Below, piece after piece: positions 7,579 to 15,613 of a stretch of DNA of 23,695 bases. Below the pieces are notes generated by a model. It did no database searches and was not told where the DNA came from. It worked only from the letters and a program-made list of their open reading frames with translations. The stretch is from an uncultured Prevotella sp. (GTDB taxonomy: Bacteria; Bacteroidota; Bacteroidia; Bacteroidales; Bacteroidaceae). Both the position numbers and the translations under genes were made by a program. Within the stretch, counting starts at the first letter, position 1. Each line of letters begins with the position of its first letter. Where the stretch lies: contig CALFIY010000050.1 of assembly GCA_937877595.1 (NCBI GenBank), positions 1 to 23,695 on the forward strand, given 5' to 3'.

Positions 7579-8511
7579 GTGAAACGACTAATTGTTGCCT
7601 TTTGCTTGCTCGCCTGTGCCATGATGGCAATGGCTCAGCAAGAAGCATCTTTCGCCCATTACTGGGCGATGGAACCTCAGTTTAATCCCGCTGCCGCAGG
7701 CAAGGAGTCGAAGATAAACGTTGCTGTGGCCTACAACATGTCGCTGGTAGGATTTGAGAACAATCCACGGACAATGTACGCTGCCGCCGACATGCCATTC
7801 AAGGCTCTGGGAATAACACACGGTGTCGGACTGCAACTCCTCAACGACGACATAGGCCTCTTCTCTCACAAACGCATCATACTACAGTATGCGCCGAAAC
7901 TGCGATTGCTTGGCGGTACACTTAGCATCGGGCTTCAGGGAGGCCTGCTGAGCGAAGGCTTCAAAGGCAGCGAACTTGACCTGGAAAATCCCAGCGACCC
8001 TGCTTTCTCCACGAGTGATGTCAACGGTACAGCGTTTGATCTCAGCGCCGGTCTCTACTATCAGCGTCGAAACTGGTTTCTCGGACTGTCAATGCTGCAC
8101 TTAACAGCACCGACAGTAGAGATTGGAGAACGCTCAAATTTCGAAGTAGCATCAACATATTATTTTACGGGAGGATACAATATTCGGCTAAGAAATCCGT
8201 TTCTATCAATACATCCGACCATGTTAGTGCGGACTGACTGGAATGCATATCGGGTGGACGTCACAACACGGTTGCGCTATTCCCATGAGAAGCGCATGCT
8301 CTACATCGGATTAGGATACAGTCCTGCCAACTCAGTGACGGGCATGATAGGCGGTAATTTCCACGGCATATGCCTGGGATACAGTTACGAGATGTACACT
8401 TCCGGAACTGGTACAGGCAACGGCAGCCACGAACTGTTTGTAGGATATCAGACAGAACTCAACCTTGGCAAGCACGGCCGCAATCGCCATCAAAGCGTAC
8501 GCATACTATAA
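7579..8511 (+). CDS. porP: Type IX secretion system outer-membrane protein, PorP/SprF family
   Basis: A 310-residue protein with a signal peptide (MKRLIVAFCLLACAMMAMAQ) and the family opening FAHYWAMEPQFNPAAAGKE, followed by alternating beta strands typical of PorP/SprF barrels (for example GVGLQLLNDDIGLFSHKR and LGLSMLHLTAPTVE). PorP/SprF proteins are outer-membrane partners of the PorK-N ring of the T9SS and are needed for secretion or for surface-adhesin export. The start is a GTG at 7579 with AAGAAGG directly overlapping it; the next in-frame ATG (7621) would remove most of the signal peptide, so GTG is preferred. It is the first gene of a tight operon with porK, porL, porM and porN. No clear TAnnTTTG box was found upstream. 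Confidence 0.93.
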   Translation: MKRLIVAFCLLACAMMAMAQQEASFAHYWAMEPQFNPAAAGKESKINVAVAYNMSLVGFENNPRTMYAAADMPFKALGITHGVGLQLLNDDIGLFSHKRIILQYAPKLRLLGGTLSIGLQGGLLSEGFKGSELDLENPSDPAFSTSDVNGTAFDLSAGLYYQRRNWFLGLSMLHLTAPTVEIGERSNFEVASTYYFTGGYNIRLRNPFLSIHPTMLVRTDWNAYRVDVTTRLRYSHEKRMLYIGLGYSPANSVTGMIGGNFHGICLGYSYEMYTSGTGTGNGSHELFVGYQTELNLGKHGRNRHQSVRIL

Positions 8512-8558
8512 ATTGCTACGCACACTTTATCGACAAGAACAGAAGACAAAAAAGAAAT

Positions 8559-10046
8559 ATGACACAACAAAAGATTAGCAACGAAGCACAATACTTGGCT
8601 ACACGAGTGCTGAGCACCGCCGTGCTGGCCCTCTTGGTATTCTCGCTTACCGGCTGTTTGGGCTCTAAACTTTCCTCGTCGAGCGGAGGAGAAGTTACGG
8701 GAGCAGGAGGACGTACCTTCAGCGAGCCGACACCATACGGGATGACCCTCGTGAGACGTGGCCACGTGAAAGTGGGTATAGAGCAGCAAGACACGCTTTG
8801 GGGCCGCCAGACTCCCGTGAAGGATGTCTCTGTGGAAGGCTTCTGGATGGATGAGCACGAAGTTACCAACTCTATGTACAGGCAGTTTGTCAACTACGTG
8901 CGCGACTCTATCCTGCGCGAGCGTCTGGCCGACCCAAATTACGGCGGTGACGAAAGTTACAAGATTGAAGAGGACAAAAACGGAGACCCCGTAACTCCCC
9001 ATCTGAACTGGAAGAAGCCTCTGCCGCGCAAGCCTAACGAGGACGAGCAACGTGCCTTTGAAAGCCTGTACACCACAAATCCTGTGACAGGCGAGAAACT
9101 CATTGACTGGCGCCAACTGAATTACCGCTACGAAGTCTACGACTATGTGGAGGCTGCCAAGCGCAAATATCGCACCGAGGTCAGCGAGCGAGTGCTTAAC
9201 ACCGATGCCCAGACTGCCAACAACGAACAGATATGGATATCCAAGGACACTGCATACATTGACGACGAAGGACGAATAGTCAGACAAACGATCAACAGGC
9301 AGTATACAGGAGCATGGGATTTCCTTAACACATACATTGTCAACGTTTACCCCGACACCACTTGCTGGGTGAACGACTTCCCCAATGCAGAGAACGAGAG
9401 TTACATGCGCAACTACTTCTCCAGCGCTGCCTACAACGATTATCCCGTGGTTGGCGTGACTTGGGAGCAGGCAAATGCCTTCTGCGCATGGCGCACAGAA
9501 TATCTTCTGAAAGGTCTGGGCTCAGCAGCACGCTTTGTGCAGCGCTACCGCCTGCCTACTGAAGTGGAATGGGAGTTTGCCGCTCGCGGCAGGGAACAGA
9601 ACGAATTCCCCTGGGAAGACAAGAGCGTTGCCTCGGGAGAAGGCTGCTATTTTGCCAACTTCAAGCCCGATCGCGGCAACTATACCAAGGATGGCAATCT
9701 CATCACCAGCCGCGTGGGAACGTATGCCTCCAACACCAACGGGCTTTACGACATGGCAGGAAACGTGGCTGAATGGACTTCCACCATTTATACCGAGGCC
9801 GGCGTGCAATCTATGAACGACCTTAACCCAGAACTCAGATACAATGCTGCTCTTGAGGATCCCTACAGCATGAAGAAGAAGAGCGTTCGCGGTGGTTCAT
9901 GGAAGGATCCTGAGTCGATGATACGCTCAGCATGGCGTACGTTTGAATATCAGAACCAGCCACGTTCGTACATAGGCTTCCGCTGTGTGCGAAGCCTTGC
10001 AAACACAACGAGCGAAAAGGTTAAAGTGAAACGCAGTAAAAAGTAA
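8559..10046 (+). CDS. porK: Type IX secretion system lipoprotein GldK/PorK
   Basis: PorK (GldK) is an outer-membrane lipoprotein that forms the large periplasmic ring of the T9SS with PorN. The 495-residue protein has a lipoprotein signal with the lipidated Cys at 33 (FSLTGC). It then has a formylglycine-generating-enzyme (SUMF1) fold: FWMDEHEVTNSMYRQF (95-110), VVGVTWEQANAFCAWR, RYRLPTEVEWEFAARG (329-344), GLYDMAGNVAEW (395-406) and RGGSWKD to GFRCVR at the end. The fold is split by a long insertion (about 120-285), as usual in this family. A structural rather than enzymatic role is known for GldK. The frame is open upstream to 8370, inside porP, but the ATG at 8559 gives a proper lipoprotein signal and does not overlap porP. 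The gap to porP is 47 nt. Confidence 0.95.
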   Translation: MTQQKISNEAQYLATRVLSTAVLALLVFSLTGCLGSKLSSSSGGEVTGAGGRTFSEPTPYGMTLVRRGHVKVGIEQQDTLWGRQTPVKDVSVEGFWMDEHEVTNSMYRQFVNYVRDSILRERLADPNYGGDESYKIEEDKNGDPVTPHLNWKKPLPRKPNEDEQRAFESLYTTNPVTGEKLIDWRQLNYRYEVYDYVEAAKRKYRTEVSERVLNTDAQTANNEQIWISKDTAYIDDEGRIVRQTINRQYTGAWDFLNTYIVNVYPDTTCWVNDFPNAENESYMRNYFSSAAYNDYPVVGVTWEQANAFCAWRTEYLLKGLGSAARFVQRYRLPTEVEWEFAARGREQNEFPWEDKSVASGEGCYFANFKPDRGNYTKDGNLITSRVGTYASNTNGLYDMAGNVAEWTSTIYTEAGVQSMNDLNPELRYNAALEDPYSMKKKSVRGGSWKDPESMIRSAWRTFEYQNQPRSYIGFRCVRSLANTTSEKVKVKRSKK

Positions 10047-10076
10047 GTTCCAACACCAAGTCACAAAACGACCATC

Positions 10077-10883
10077 ATGACAAAATATAGCAAACTTAAC
10101 ATCGTATATAAGTTGCAGAAATGGATGGACAGCGTTCCTGGACAGACATTCCTGAACTATGCTTACAGTTGGGGTGCCTCTATCGTTATTCTCGGTACAC
10201 TGTTCAAACTCACCCACCTTCCGGGAGCAAACTTTTTCCTGTTCCTCGGAATGGGAACAGAGGTGGTAGTGTTCTTTCTCTCCGCGTTCGACCGTCCGTT
10301 TGACAAGACTACTGACGGAATGGATCTTGACATCCATCTTGCGGAAACAGACACAGAGGAGCAGGATACAGCAGACGCTGCTACAGAAAACGTCAACAGC
10401 GCAACTGCCGGCGGCGGAACTATTATTATAGGTGGCGGAACTGCAAACACAGGTGCCTCGATAGCAGCCGCCTCGGCCGCAACACCTGGCGAGACCATCA
10501 CATTCGGAGAAGCGGTACCGGGAACTGCCGGAGCAGTCGTCGTGGGCGGTGGCAACAATGCCGCTGGTCCTACAGCCGAAGTGGCCGAAGCAACTGGACA
10601 ATATATTGACGAACTCAACGAACTGACAGAAGTACTGCGCAAGGTCAGCGAGCAGAGCAAGCGTCTCACAGCCGACTCTGAGGAGATGGAAAATCTTAAC
10701 CGCACCCTCACTGGCATTAGCCGCGTCTACGAAATGCAACTTAAGAGTGCCAGTTCGCAAATGGGCACCATTGACGAAATCAATGACCAGATACGCCACA
10801 TGGCCGAACAGATTGCCGAACTTAACCGCATCTATGCACGCATGATTGAGGCAATGTCGGTGAAAGGCAATTTTAACTCATAA
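10077..10883 (+). CDS. porL: Type IX secretion system motor subunit GldL/PorL
   Basis: PorL (GldL) is the inner-membrane, proton-conducting stator-like part of the T9SS motor and pairs with PorM. The 268-residue protein has two N-terminal membrane helices (about 26-46 and 51-71). Charged residues inside or beside them (K44, H47 and E62 in GMGTEVVVFF) match the polar residues known to be essential in GldL, where a conserved second-helix glutamate is required. A cytoplasmic part follows with a long helix (about 174-268). Between them, residues about 108-172 are strikingly Gly/Ala/Thr-rich (GGGTIIIGGG, AGAVVVGGGNNAAGP), an unusual flexible linker. The ATG at 10077 is 30 nt after porK, in the expected K-L-M-N order. 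Confidence 0.94.
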   Translation: MTKYSKLNIVYKLQKWMDSVPGQTFLNYAYSWGASIVILGTLFKLTHLPGANFFLFLGMGTEVVVFFLSAFDRPFDKTTDGMDLDIHLAETDTEEQDTADAATENVNSATAGGGTIIIGGGTANTGASIAAASAATPGETITFGEAVPGTAGAVVVGGGNNAAGPTAEVAEATGQYIDELNELTEVLRKVSEQSKRLTADSEEMENLNRTLTGISRVYEMQLKSASSQMGTIDEINDQIRHMAEQIAELNRIYARMIEAMSVKGNFNS

Positions 10884-10896
10884 CTCATAATTCACA

Positions 10897-10913
10897 ATTC
10901 TTAATTCATAATT
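10897..10913 (+). repeat. Left arm of a 17-nt inverted repeat flanking porM
   Basis: ATTCTTAATTCATAATT lies in the porL-porM gap and is the exact reverse complement of 12541-12557 in the porM-porN gap. It sits inside a wider run of degenerate AATTC/CATAATT units (about 10878-10920), a kind of AT-rich spacer repeat often seen between genes in Bacteroidota. Confidence 0.75.
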
Positions 10914-10921
10914 GGGAATTT

Positions 10922-12487
10922 ATGGCTATTAAGAAAAGACCGGTATCTCCACGCCAGAAAATGATCAACCTGATGTACGTAGTACTGATGGCTATGCTGG
11001 CACTGAACGTATCTACCGAGGTGCTCAACGGCTTCTCTGTGGTAGAGGAGAGTTTGGTGCGCTCCACGGAAAATGCGGCACAGGAGAACCAGGCTATATA
11101 CGATGACTTTGCAGAGCAACTGAAGAAAAATCCTCAGAAAGTTAAGCAATGGTTTGACCGCGCACAGCAAGTTCGGCAGATGAGCGACTCTCTCTACCAG
11201 TTGGTTGCCGATCTGAAACACGCCATTGTCGTCGAGGCCGACGGCAAGGATGGCGACATCAGCAACATCCGCAACAAGGAAGACCTTGAAGCAGCCTCGC
11301 AGGTGATGCTTGCGCCGAGCCGTGGCCACGGCCAGCAACTCTACGAGACCATCAACCAGTTCCGCGAGCGCATCCTGTCGATGGTGACAGACAGTACTCA
11401 GCGGCGAACGATTGCCTCCAGTTTGTCTACTGAGCCTTCGGCAACAGCACGCGCTCAGGGGAAAAACTGGCAGGAGTATATGTTTGAGAACATGCCTGTT
11501 GCCGCAGCAGTAACACTGCTTTCAAAATTGCAAAGCGACGTACGCTATGCAGAGGGAGAAGTTCTGCACACACTGGTTTCAAACATCGACTTAAAGGACA
11601 TACGCGTAAACGCGCTTAATGCATTTGTTATTCCAAATGCACAGACCATTGTTCGCGGCGATCGCTTTTCTGCCCATATTGTTATGGCTGCTGTCGACAC
11701 CACACAGGCTCCACAGATTTTCATTGGCGGCAGAGAGGTAGACCTGCCGGGCGGTATCTATGAGACAATATGCGGACGGACCGGCGATTTCACGTTGTCA
11801 GGATACATACAAATGAACAACGGAAACGGCGAAGCCGTCAGGCGTGATTTCTCACAGAAGTACACGGTCGTAGACCCTTCTGCCACGGTTTCCGCAGACT
11901 TGATGAATGTGCTCTATGCAGGCTATTCAAATCCGCTTAGCGTTTCCGTACCTGGCGTGCCTCTCACGAAAATTCAGGCATCCATGTCTGGCGGAACCCT
12001 TACGCCTGTTGGTCCCGGCAGATACATTGCACGTCCCACCACGCCTGGTCAGGATGTCACCATAACAGTGACGTCGACCAACACAGGACGCCCACAGCAG
12101 ATGGGAAGTTTTACCTTCCGCGTCAGACGCTTGCCTGATCCTACACCTTATATATCTATGAAGGACGAGAACGGCGCAGCAATCCGCTACAAGGGCGGAG
12201 GTTTGTCGAAAGCACAACTGATGGCCGCCGACGGCATCGGAGCAGCCATTGACGACGGCATACTTGACGTCCCGTTCAAAGTGCAAAGTTTCGAAGCAGT
12301 GTTCTTCGACAACATGGGTAATGCCGTGCCCATGGTGAGCGAGGGAGCACACTTCTCAGAACGGCAGAAAGACACTTTCCGTAAGTTGCAACGCAACAAA
12401 CGCTTCTACATATCACACGTAACAGCCGTAGGCCCCGATGGCTCAGCACGCAAATTGTCAGCATCGATGGAAGTGATCGTGAAATAG
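10922..12487 (+). CDS. porM: Type IX secretion system motor subunit GldM/PorM
   Basis: PorM (GldM) is the periplasm-spanning partner of PorL; proton flow through the pair is thought to drive conformational work on the PorK-N ring. The 521-residue length is normal for the family. The N-terminus carries PRQKMINLMYVVLMAMLALN, a cytoplasmic Arg (R11, equivalent to the conserved GldM Arg just before the helix) followed by a single membrane helix. Then comes a helical domain (about 36-220) and a run of beta-rich Ig-like domains to the C-terminus, with segments such as IFIGGREVDLPGGIYE and MSGGTLTPVGPGRYIARP. The ATG at 10922 follows an AT-rich 38-nt gap carrying a repeat arm; no clear Shine-Dalgarno is present. 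Confidence 0.95.
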   Translation: MAIKKRPVSPRQKMINLMYVVLMAMLALNVSTEVLNGFSVVEESLVRSTENAAQENQAIYDDFAEQLKKNPQKVKQWFDRAQQVRQMSDSLYQLVADLKHAIVVEADGKDGDISNIRNKEDLEAASQVMLAPSRGHGQQLYETINQFRERILSMVTDSTQRRTIASSLSTEPSATARAQGKNWQEYMFENMPVAAAVTLLSKLQSDVRYAEGEVLHTLVSNIDLKDIRVNALNAFVIPNAQTIVRGDRFSAHIVMAAVDTTQAPQIFIGGREVDLPGGIYETICGRTGDFTLSGYIQMNNGNGEAVRRDFSQKYTVVDPSATVSADLMNVLYAGYSNPLSVSVPGVPLTKIQASMSGGTLTPVGPGRYIARPTTPGQDVTITVTSTNTGRPQQMGSFTFRVRRLPDPTPYISMKDENGAAIRYKGGGLSKAQLMAADGIGAAIDDGILDVPFKVQSFEAVFFDNMGNAVPMVSEGAHFSERQKDTFRKLQRNKRFYISHVTAVGPDGSARKLSASMEVIVK

Positions 12488-12540
12488 CAATAGGCGAGAG
12501 GTGAGAAGCAAGACATGAGAGAAAAGAACCATGAATTACG

Positions 12541-12557
12541 AATTATGAATTAAGAAT
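12541..12557 (-). repeat. Right arm of the 17-nt inverted repeat flanking porM
   Basis: AATTATGAATTAAGAAT is the exact reverse complement of 10897-10913. It ends 2 nt before the porN ATG, so pairing with the left arm in mRNA would cover the porN translation start. Matching stops exactly at both ends of the 17 nt, although similar degenerate units continue outward. Confidence 0.75.
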
Positions 12558-12559
12558 AT

Positions 12560-13624
12560 ATGAAGCGAGTATTGTTTTTATTGATAATAACACTTGTGGC
12601 AGGTTCGGCAGTAGCACAGCCAAAAGCACGTAGGCAACAGCAGGCTCAGGCAAAGAAGCAACAGAGCAGCAACGGCCAGGGCATTAGTCAGCGCGCACGG
12701 CTGATGTATCCCACAGCACTTGACATGCCTGAAGACGTAGTGTGGCGACGCGACATCTACCGCGAACTGGACCTCAACGAAGAGGCAAATGCCGGCCTTT
12801 ACTATCCTGTAGAGCCCATTGACCGCCAGTTGAATCTCTTCACCTATGTTTTCAAACTCGCGTTGAACGGCTACATTCCTGTTTACGAATACAGGTTAGA
12901 CGGCAACGAGTCGTTTACCGACTCAGCGCGTGTAGCGATGAAGAAACTGCTTGACAACTATCATATTTACTATCAGGAGCAGAATGGGAAACTGCGTGTC
13001 GACAACAGCGACATTCCTTCTGCCGAGGTAAAGAAATACTACATCAAGGAGACGGCCTACTTCGATCAGGGCAACGCCACCTTCCGCCGCAAGATACTGG
13101 CTCTTTGTCCTGTAATGCTTCGCGAGGATGATTTTGGAGGCAGCGCCATGCAGTATCCGCTTTTCTGGGTGCGCTATAGCGACCTGGAGCCATTCCTCAG
13201 CCGCCAGACGGTGATGACAAGCAGTCTGAACAATGCTGCCAGCATGACTGCCGACGACTATTTCACTACCGGCTCTTACAAAGGCAAGATTTACAAGACA
13301 ACAAACGCCCTTGGACGAACACTGTCACAGTATGCCCAGAACGACTCTGCCATGGCACGCGAGCAGAAGCGCATTGAAGCAGAATTGCAGGCTTTCGAGA
13401 AGAACGTGTTCGGCCAGCGCGAAGAGCCGGAAGACACGGCCAGCATAGCCGCTGCCAACAGCAAAGAGACAGCAAAGAGCGGCACAGAGGAAAAGAAGCA
13501 GCCACGTGCAGCAGCACGCCGAAACCGCACAACGACAACAAAGACGGCAAAAGCATCAAAGCCAAAGCGCAGCAGTTCTTCGTCTGGCTCGCCACGTGTC
13601 AGCGTGCGCCGTGAGCGCCACTAA
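12560..13624 (+). CDS. porN: Type IX secretion system protein GldN/PorN with basic C-terminal tail
   Basis: PorN (GldN) is the periplasmic protein that binds PorK to make the T9SS ring and contacts the PorLM motor. The 354-residue protein has a signal peptide (1-20, GSAVAQ) and a Gln/Lys-rich linker (22-40). The conserved GldN domain spans about 48-280, with DVVWRRDIYRELDLNEEANAGLYYP split across 59-83 and MQYPLFWVRYSDLEPF (197-212). After about residue 285 the protein becomes low complexity and strongly basic (Ala, Lys, Arg, Thr, Ser; for example RRNRTTTTKTAKASKPKRSS). This tail is not part of the conserved domain. The stop TAA overlaps the stop of the convergent methyltransferase gene (bases 13621-13624, CTAA). 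Confidence 0.94.
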   Translation: MKRVLFLLIITLVAGSAVAQPKARRQQQAQAKKQQSSNGQGISQRARLMYPTALDMPEDVVWRRDIYRELDLNEEANAGLYYPVEPIDRQLNLFTYVFKLALNGYIPVYEYRLDGNESFTDSARVAMKKLLDNYHIYYQEQNGKLRVDNSDIPSAEVKKYYIKETAYFDQGNATFRRKILALCPVMLREDDFGGSAMQYPLFWVRYSDLEPFLSRQTVMTSSLNNAASMTADDYFTTGSYKGKIYKTTNALGRTLSQYAQNDSAMAREQKRIEAELQAFEKNVFGQREEPEDTASIAAANSKETAKSGTEEKKQPRAAARRNRTTTTKTAKASKPKRSSSSSGSPRVSVRRERH

Positions 13625-14796
13625 TCCGCCTCATTCTTCACGGCACGTCTGCAGAGCAGCAAAACATGGCTGCCGTCAGCCAACGACGTGGCAAAAATAT
13701 AGTTATCGCCACCATCCTCCAACCGCAATCGTCGACGCAGTTGCTCTGCCGACATGGGGAAATTGCGCACGCTGATATTGGCACTCTTCACACCATTCAG
13801 CATTGCCATGACTTCATGCTTATTCATTGTAGAAGTCCCCACAATGCAAAACTGGCGTCCGGGAAATCCCTGCACTCTCCCGTCTGCTATAAAAAGATGT
13901 GACTGACGTGCCACTTGGTTTACGTGATATCTTGCCGACAGTTGTGCAAAACACCCTGCCTTCATTACCGATGCATTAGGCACGAGCAGCCACTGCCCCG
14001 GTCCTATCCCGTCAGCAATACTCGCCACACAGTTTTCATCCGTAGTGCATGAAAAAACGCTGTTGTCGTCAACGCAGAACATGCGTGGCGCTACAGTTTT
14101 CTCCCTGCCTGCCACGAGAAGCAGTTCCTTACATTCTCCACCGATACTGACTACATGCACCTGACTGACCCTGTTGTCAAGATCGGCTATGGCCTTATGC
14201 CAATCCAGCATTGGCGAAAGTTTTAGCATCACAGCATCCGAACGCTGCAAAAGAACAGGCAGCAGTTCTGCCACATTAGGCACACAGTCGGTAATGCCGT
14301 ACGTACGGAAACCGTTGGCATCACGCCGCGACGGGTCGACAAACACGAGGTCGGCATGCGGCATTTCTGCCAGATATTCTACAGCATCGGCATGCACCAC
14401 CTCAACGTTGCGGCCAAGCAAAGGCATGTTGACACTCGCCAGTTGGCACAGCATTTCGTTCTGCTCCACATAAACGGTTTCCCTGAACTTTTCCGACAGA
14501 GCCCAACAGTCAACTCCCATTCCGCCAGTGAGGTCAACAAAGCGGTTACCGCTGCTGACGATTTTCGCCTTGTACCTTGCAGCTCTCTCACTGGAGCATT
14601 GCTCCATATTCAGACGTGGCGGAAAAACGATGCCGTCTGTTGCAGCCCATGTCGGCAACTTCTTCCGCGCCGTCTGCCATCCTGCTATCTGCTGCAGTGC
14701 TGCCGGCATGTCAACAAAAGAAGATGACAGCGCCAGACGACGCACGTCGTCAAATCTGTGCTCTGCTATAAACTTCCACGTCTGCTCACTGATCAT
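13621..14796 (-). CDS. Class I SAM-dependent methyltransferase with THUMP-like domain
   Basis: A 391-residue cytoplasmic protein. Residues about 1-80 are helical; then SAM-binding motif I appears as FVDLTGGMGVDCWAL, the acidic end of strand 2 as YVEQNE and the motif IV-like segment as DLVFVDPSRRD. The last third resembles the THUMP-like domain annotated next to this methyltransferase (SANISVRNFPMSAEQLRRRLRLEDGG near the end, with VRNFPMSAEQLRRRL its clearest part). The domain pair suggests RNA as substrate, but target and position are unknown. The frame is open to a TTG at 14805, but this lies inside the -7 box of the promoter; the ATG at 14796 is preferred. It is convergent with porN (stops overlap) and divergent from the hemolysin III-family gene. 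Confidence 0.82.
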   Translation of the reverse strand: MISEQTWKFIAEHRFDDVRRLALSSSFVDMPAALQQIAGWQTARKKLPTWAATDGIVFPPRLNMEQCSSERAARYKAKIVSSGNRFVDLTGGMGVDCWALSEKFRETVYVEQNEMLCQLASVNMPLLGRNVEVVHADAVEYLAEMPHADLVFVDPSRRDANGFRTYGITDCVPNVAELLPVLLQRSDAVMLKLSPMLDWHKAIADLDNRVSQVHVVSIGGECKELLLVAGREKTVAPRMFCVDDNSVFSCTTDENCVASIADGIGPGQWLLVPNASVMKAGCFAQLSARYHVNQVARQSHLFIADGRVQGFPGRQFCIVGTSTMNKHEVMAMLNGVKSANISVRNFPMSAEQLRRRLRLEDGGDNYIFATSLADGSHVLLLCRRAVKNEAD

Positions 14797-14802
14797 CGGC
14801 GA

Positions 14803-14834
14803 CAAAGTTACACCTTTACTTTATTAATAGCAAA
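14803..14834 (-). promoter_or_regulatory. Bacteroidota-type promoter for the THUMP-like methyltransferase gene
   Basis: On the minus strand, TTTG (14834-14831), a 20-nt spacer and TAACTTTG (14810-14803) match the -33/-7 pattern. The box ends 6 nt before the ATG at 14796, so a 5' leader of only a few bases is predicted. Confidence 0.72.
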
Positions 14835-14896
14835 TATTTTTCCTCCCTTTGCAGCATCAGACAGCCTTTATTTTTACAAACTTCCACACGCATAAA

Positions 14897-14928
14897 TTTT
14901 GCCGTAGATGAAAAAGTACGTACCTTTG
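14897..14928 (+). promoter_or_regulatory. Bacteroidota-type promoter for the hemolysin III-family gene
   Basis: TTTTG (14897-14901), a 19-nt spacer and TACCTTTG (14921-14928) give a near-ideal match. The box ends 6 nt before the ATG at 14935. An upstream in-frame ATG at 14908 falls inside the promoter, so it is unlikely to be used. Confidence 0.75.
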
Positions 14929-14934
14929 CACGCA

Positions 14935-15582
14935 ATGGCTATAAGATACACACGTCGCGAAGAACTCTGGAACACATGGTCGCACGCTGCAGGAATTGCA
15001 ATGGGTGTAGCCGTAGGCATAATTTTTATTATTATGGCTTTTCGCCGCGGTTCCACATGGGCGCAGATCGGCGTAATGCTCTATCTCTTCGGTATGCTCG
15101 GCAGTTACGTTGCCTCTACAGTATATCACGCTCTGCCACGGCGCTCACCCTGGAAGGAGAAACTGCGTCGATGGGACCATGCAGCCATCTACTGGCACAT
15201 TGCAGGCTCATACTCGCCACTGACACTGGTTGCACTGCGCACAGCAGGCTACTGGGGTTGGGGGCTCTTCTGTTTTGTATGGCTCTGTGCACTCACAGGA
15301 ACGATAGTCAGTTTCATGCATCTCAAGGAGCACTCTCATCTTGAGACAATATGCTTCGTAGCGATGGGGCTAAGCGTTCTGGTGGCTTTCGAGCCACTTA
15401 TACAGGCAGTGTCCGCAGCAGCAGTGGCATGGATTATAGCCGAAGGGGTTTGCTATATCACCGGCGCCCTGTTCTATTCGTTCAACAAGCGACGCTACAT
15501 GCACTCCGTATTCCACTTCTTTGTGCTGGCAGGCAGCGTATGCCACATAATTGCCGTGTGGGACGTGCTTTTCTCACTATAA
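14935..15582 (+). CDS. Hemolysin III / YqfA (TrhA) family membrane protein
   Basis: A 215-residue integral membrane protein of the hemolysin III/PAQR superfamily, with about seven hydrophobic helices. Family motifs are present in order: EELWNTWSHAAG (9-20), the S61xxxH65 pair in YVASTVYHALP, WDHAAIYWHIAGSYSPLTL (80-98) and HSVFHFFVLAGSVCH (190-204). In this superfamily S, D and H residues of these motifs form a metal-binding site and relatives are hydrolase-like. The bacterial role is unclear; TrhA has been linked to membrane energetics and YqfA to fatty-acid balance. The start at 14935 is chosen because it begins just after a strong promoter and gives the usual N-terminus. A FucP-like permease gene follows 31 nt downstream and is probably co-transcribed. 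Confidence 0.9.
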   Translation: MAIRYTRREELWNTWSHAAGIAMGVAVGIIFIIMAFRRGSTWAQIGVMLYLFGMLGSYVASTVYHALPRRSPWKEKLRRWDHAAIYWHIAGSYSPLTLVALRTAGYWGWGLFCFVWLCALTGTIVSFMHLKEHSHLETICFVAMGLSVLVAFEPLIQAVSAAAVAWIIAEGVCYITGALFYSFNKRRYMHSVFHFFVLAGSVCHIIAVWDVLFSL

Positions 15583-15613
15583 CGCGACTATAGCGCAAAA
15601 TCCACAGGCTCTG

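Noticed and set aside
8370..8558. 63-codon N-terminal extension of porK overlapping porP
   Set aside because: It would bury the lipoprotein signal and overlap porP by 142 nt; the ATG at 8559 gives a normal lipobox position.
14797..14805. TTG start three codons upstream for the THUMP-like methyltransferase
   Set aside because: The TTG lies in the -7 box of a strong promoter, so it would not be in the transcript; ATG 14796 is used instead.
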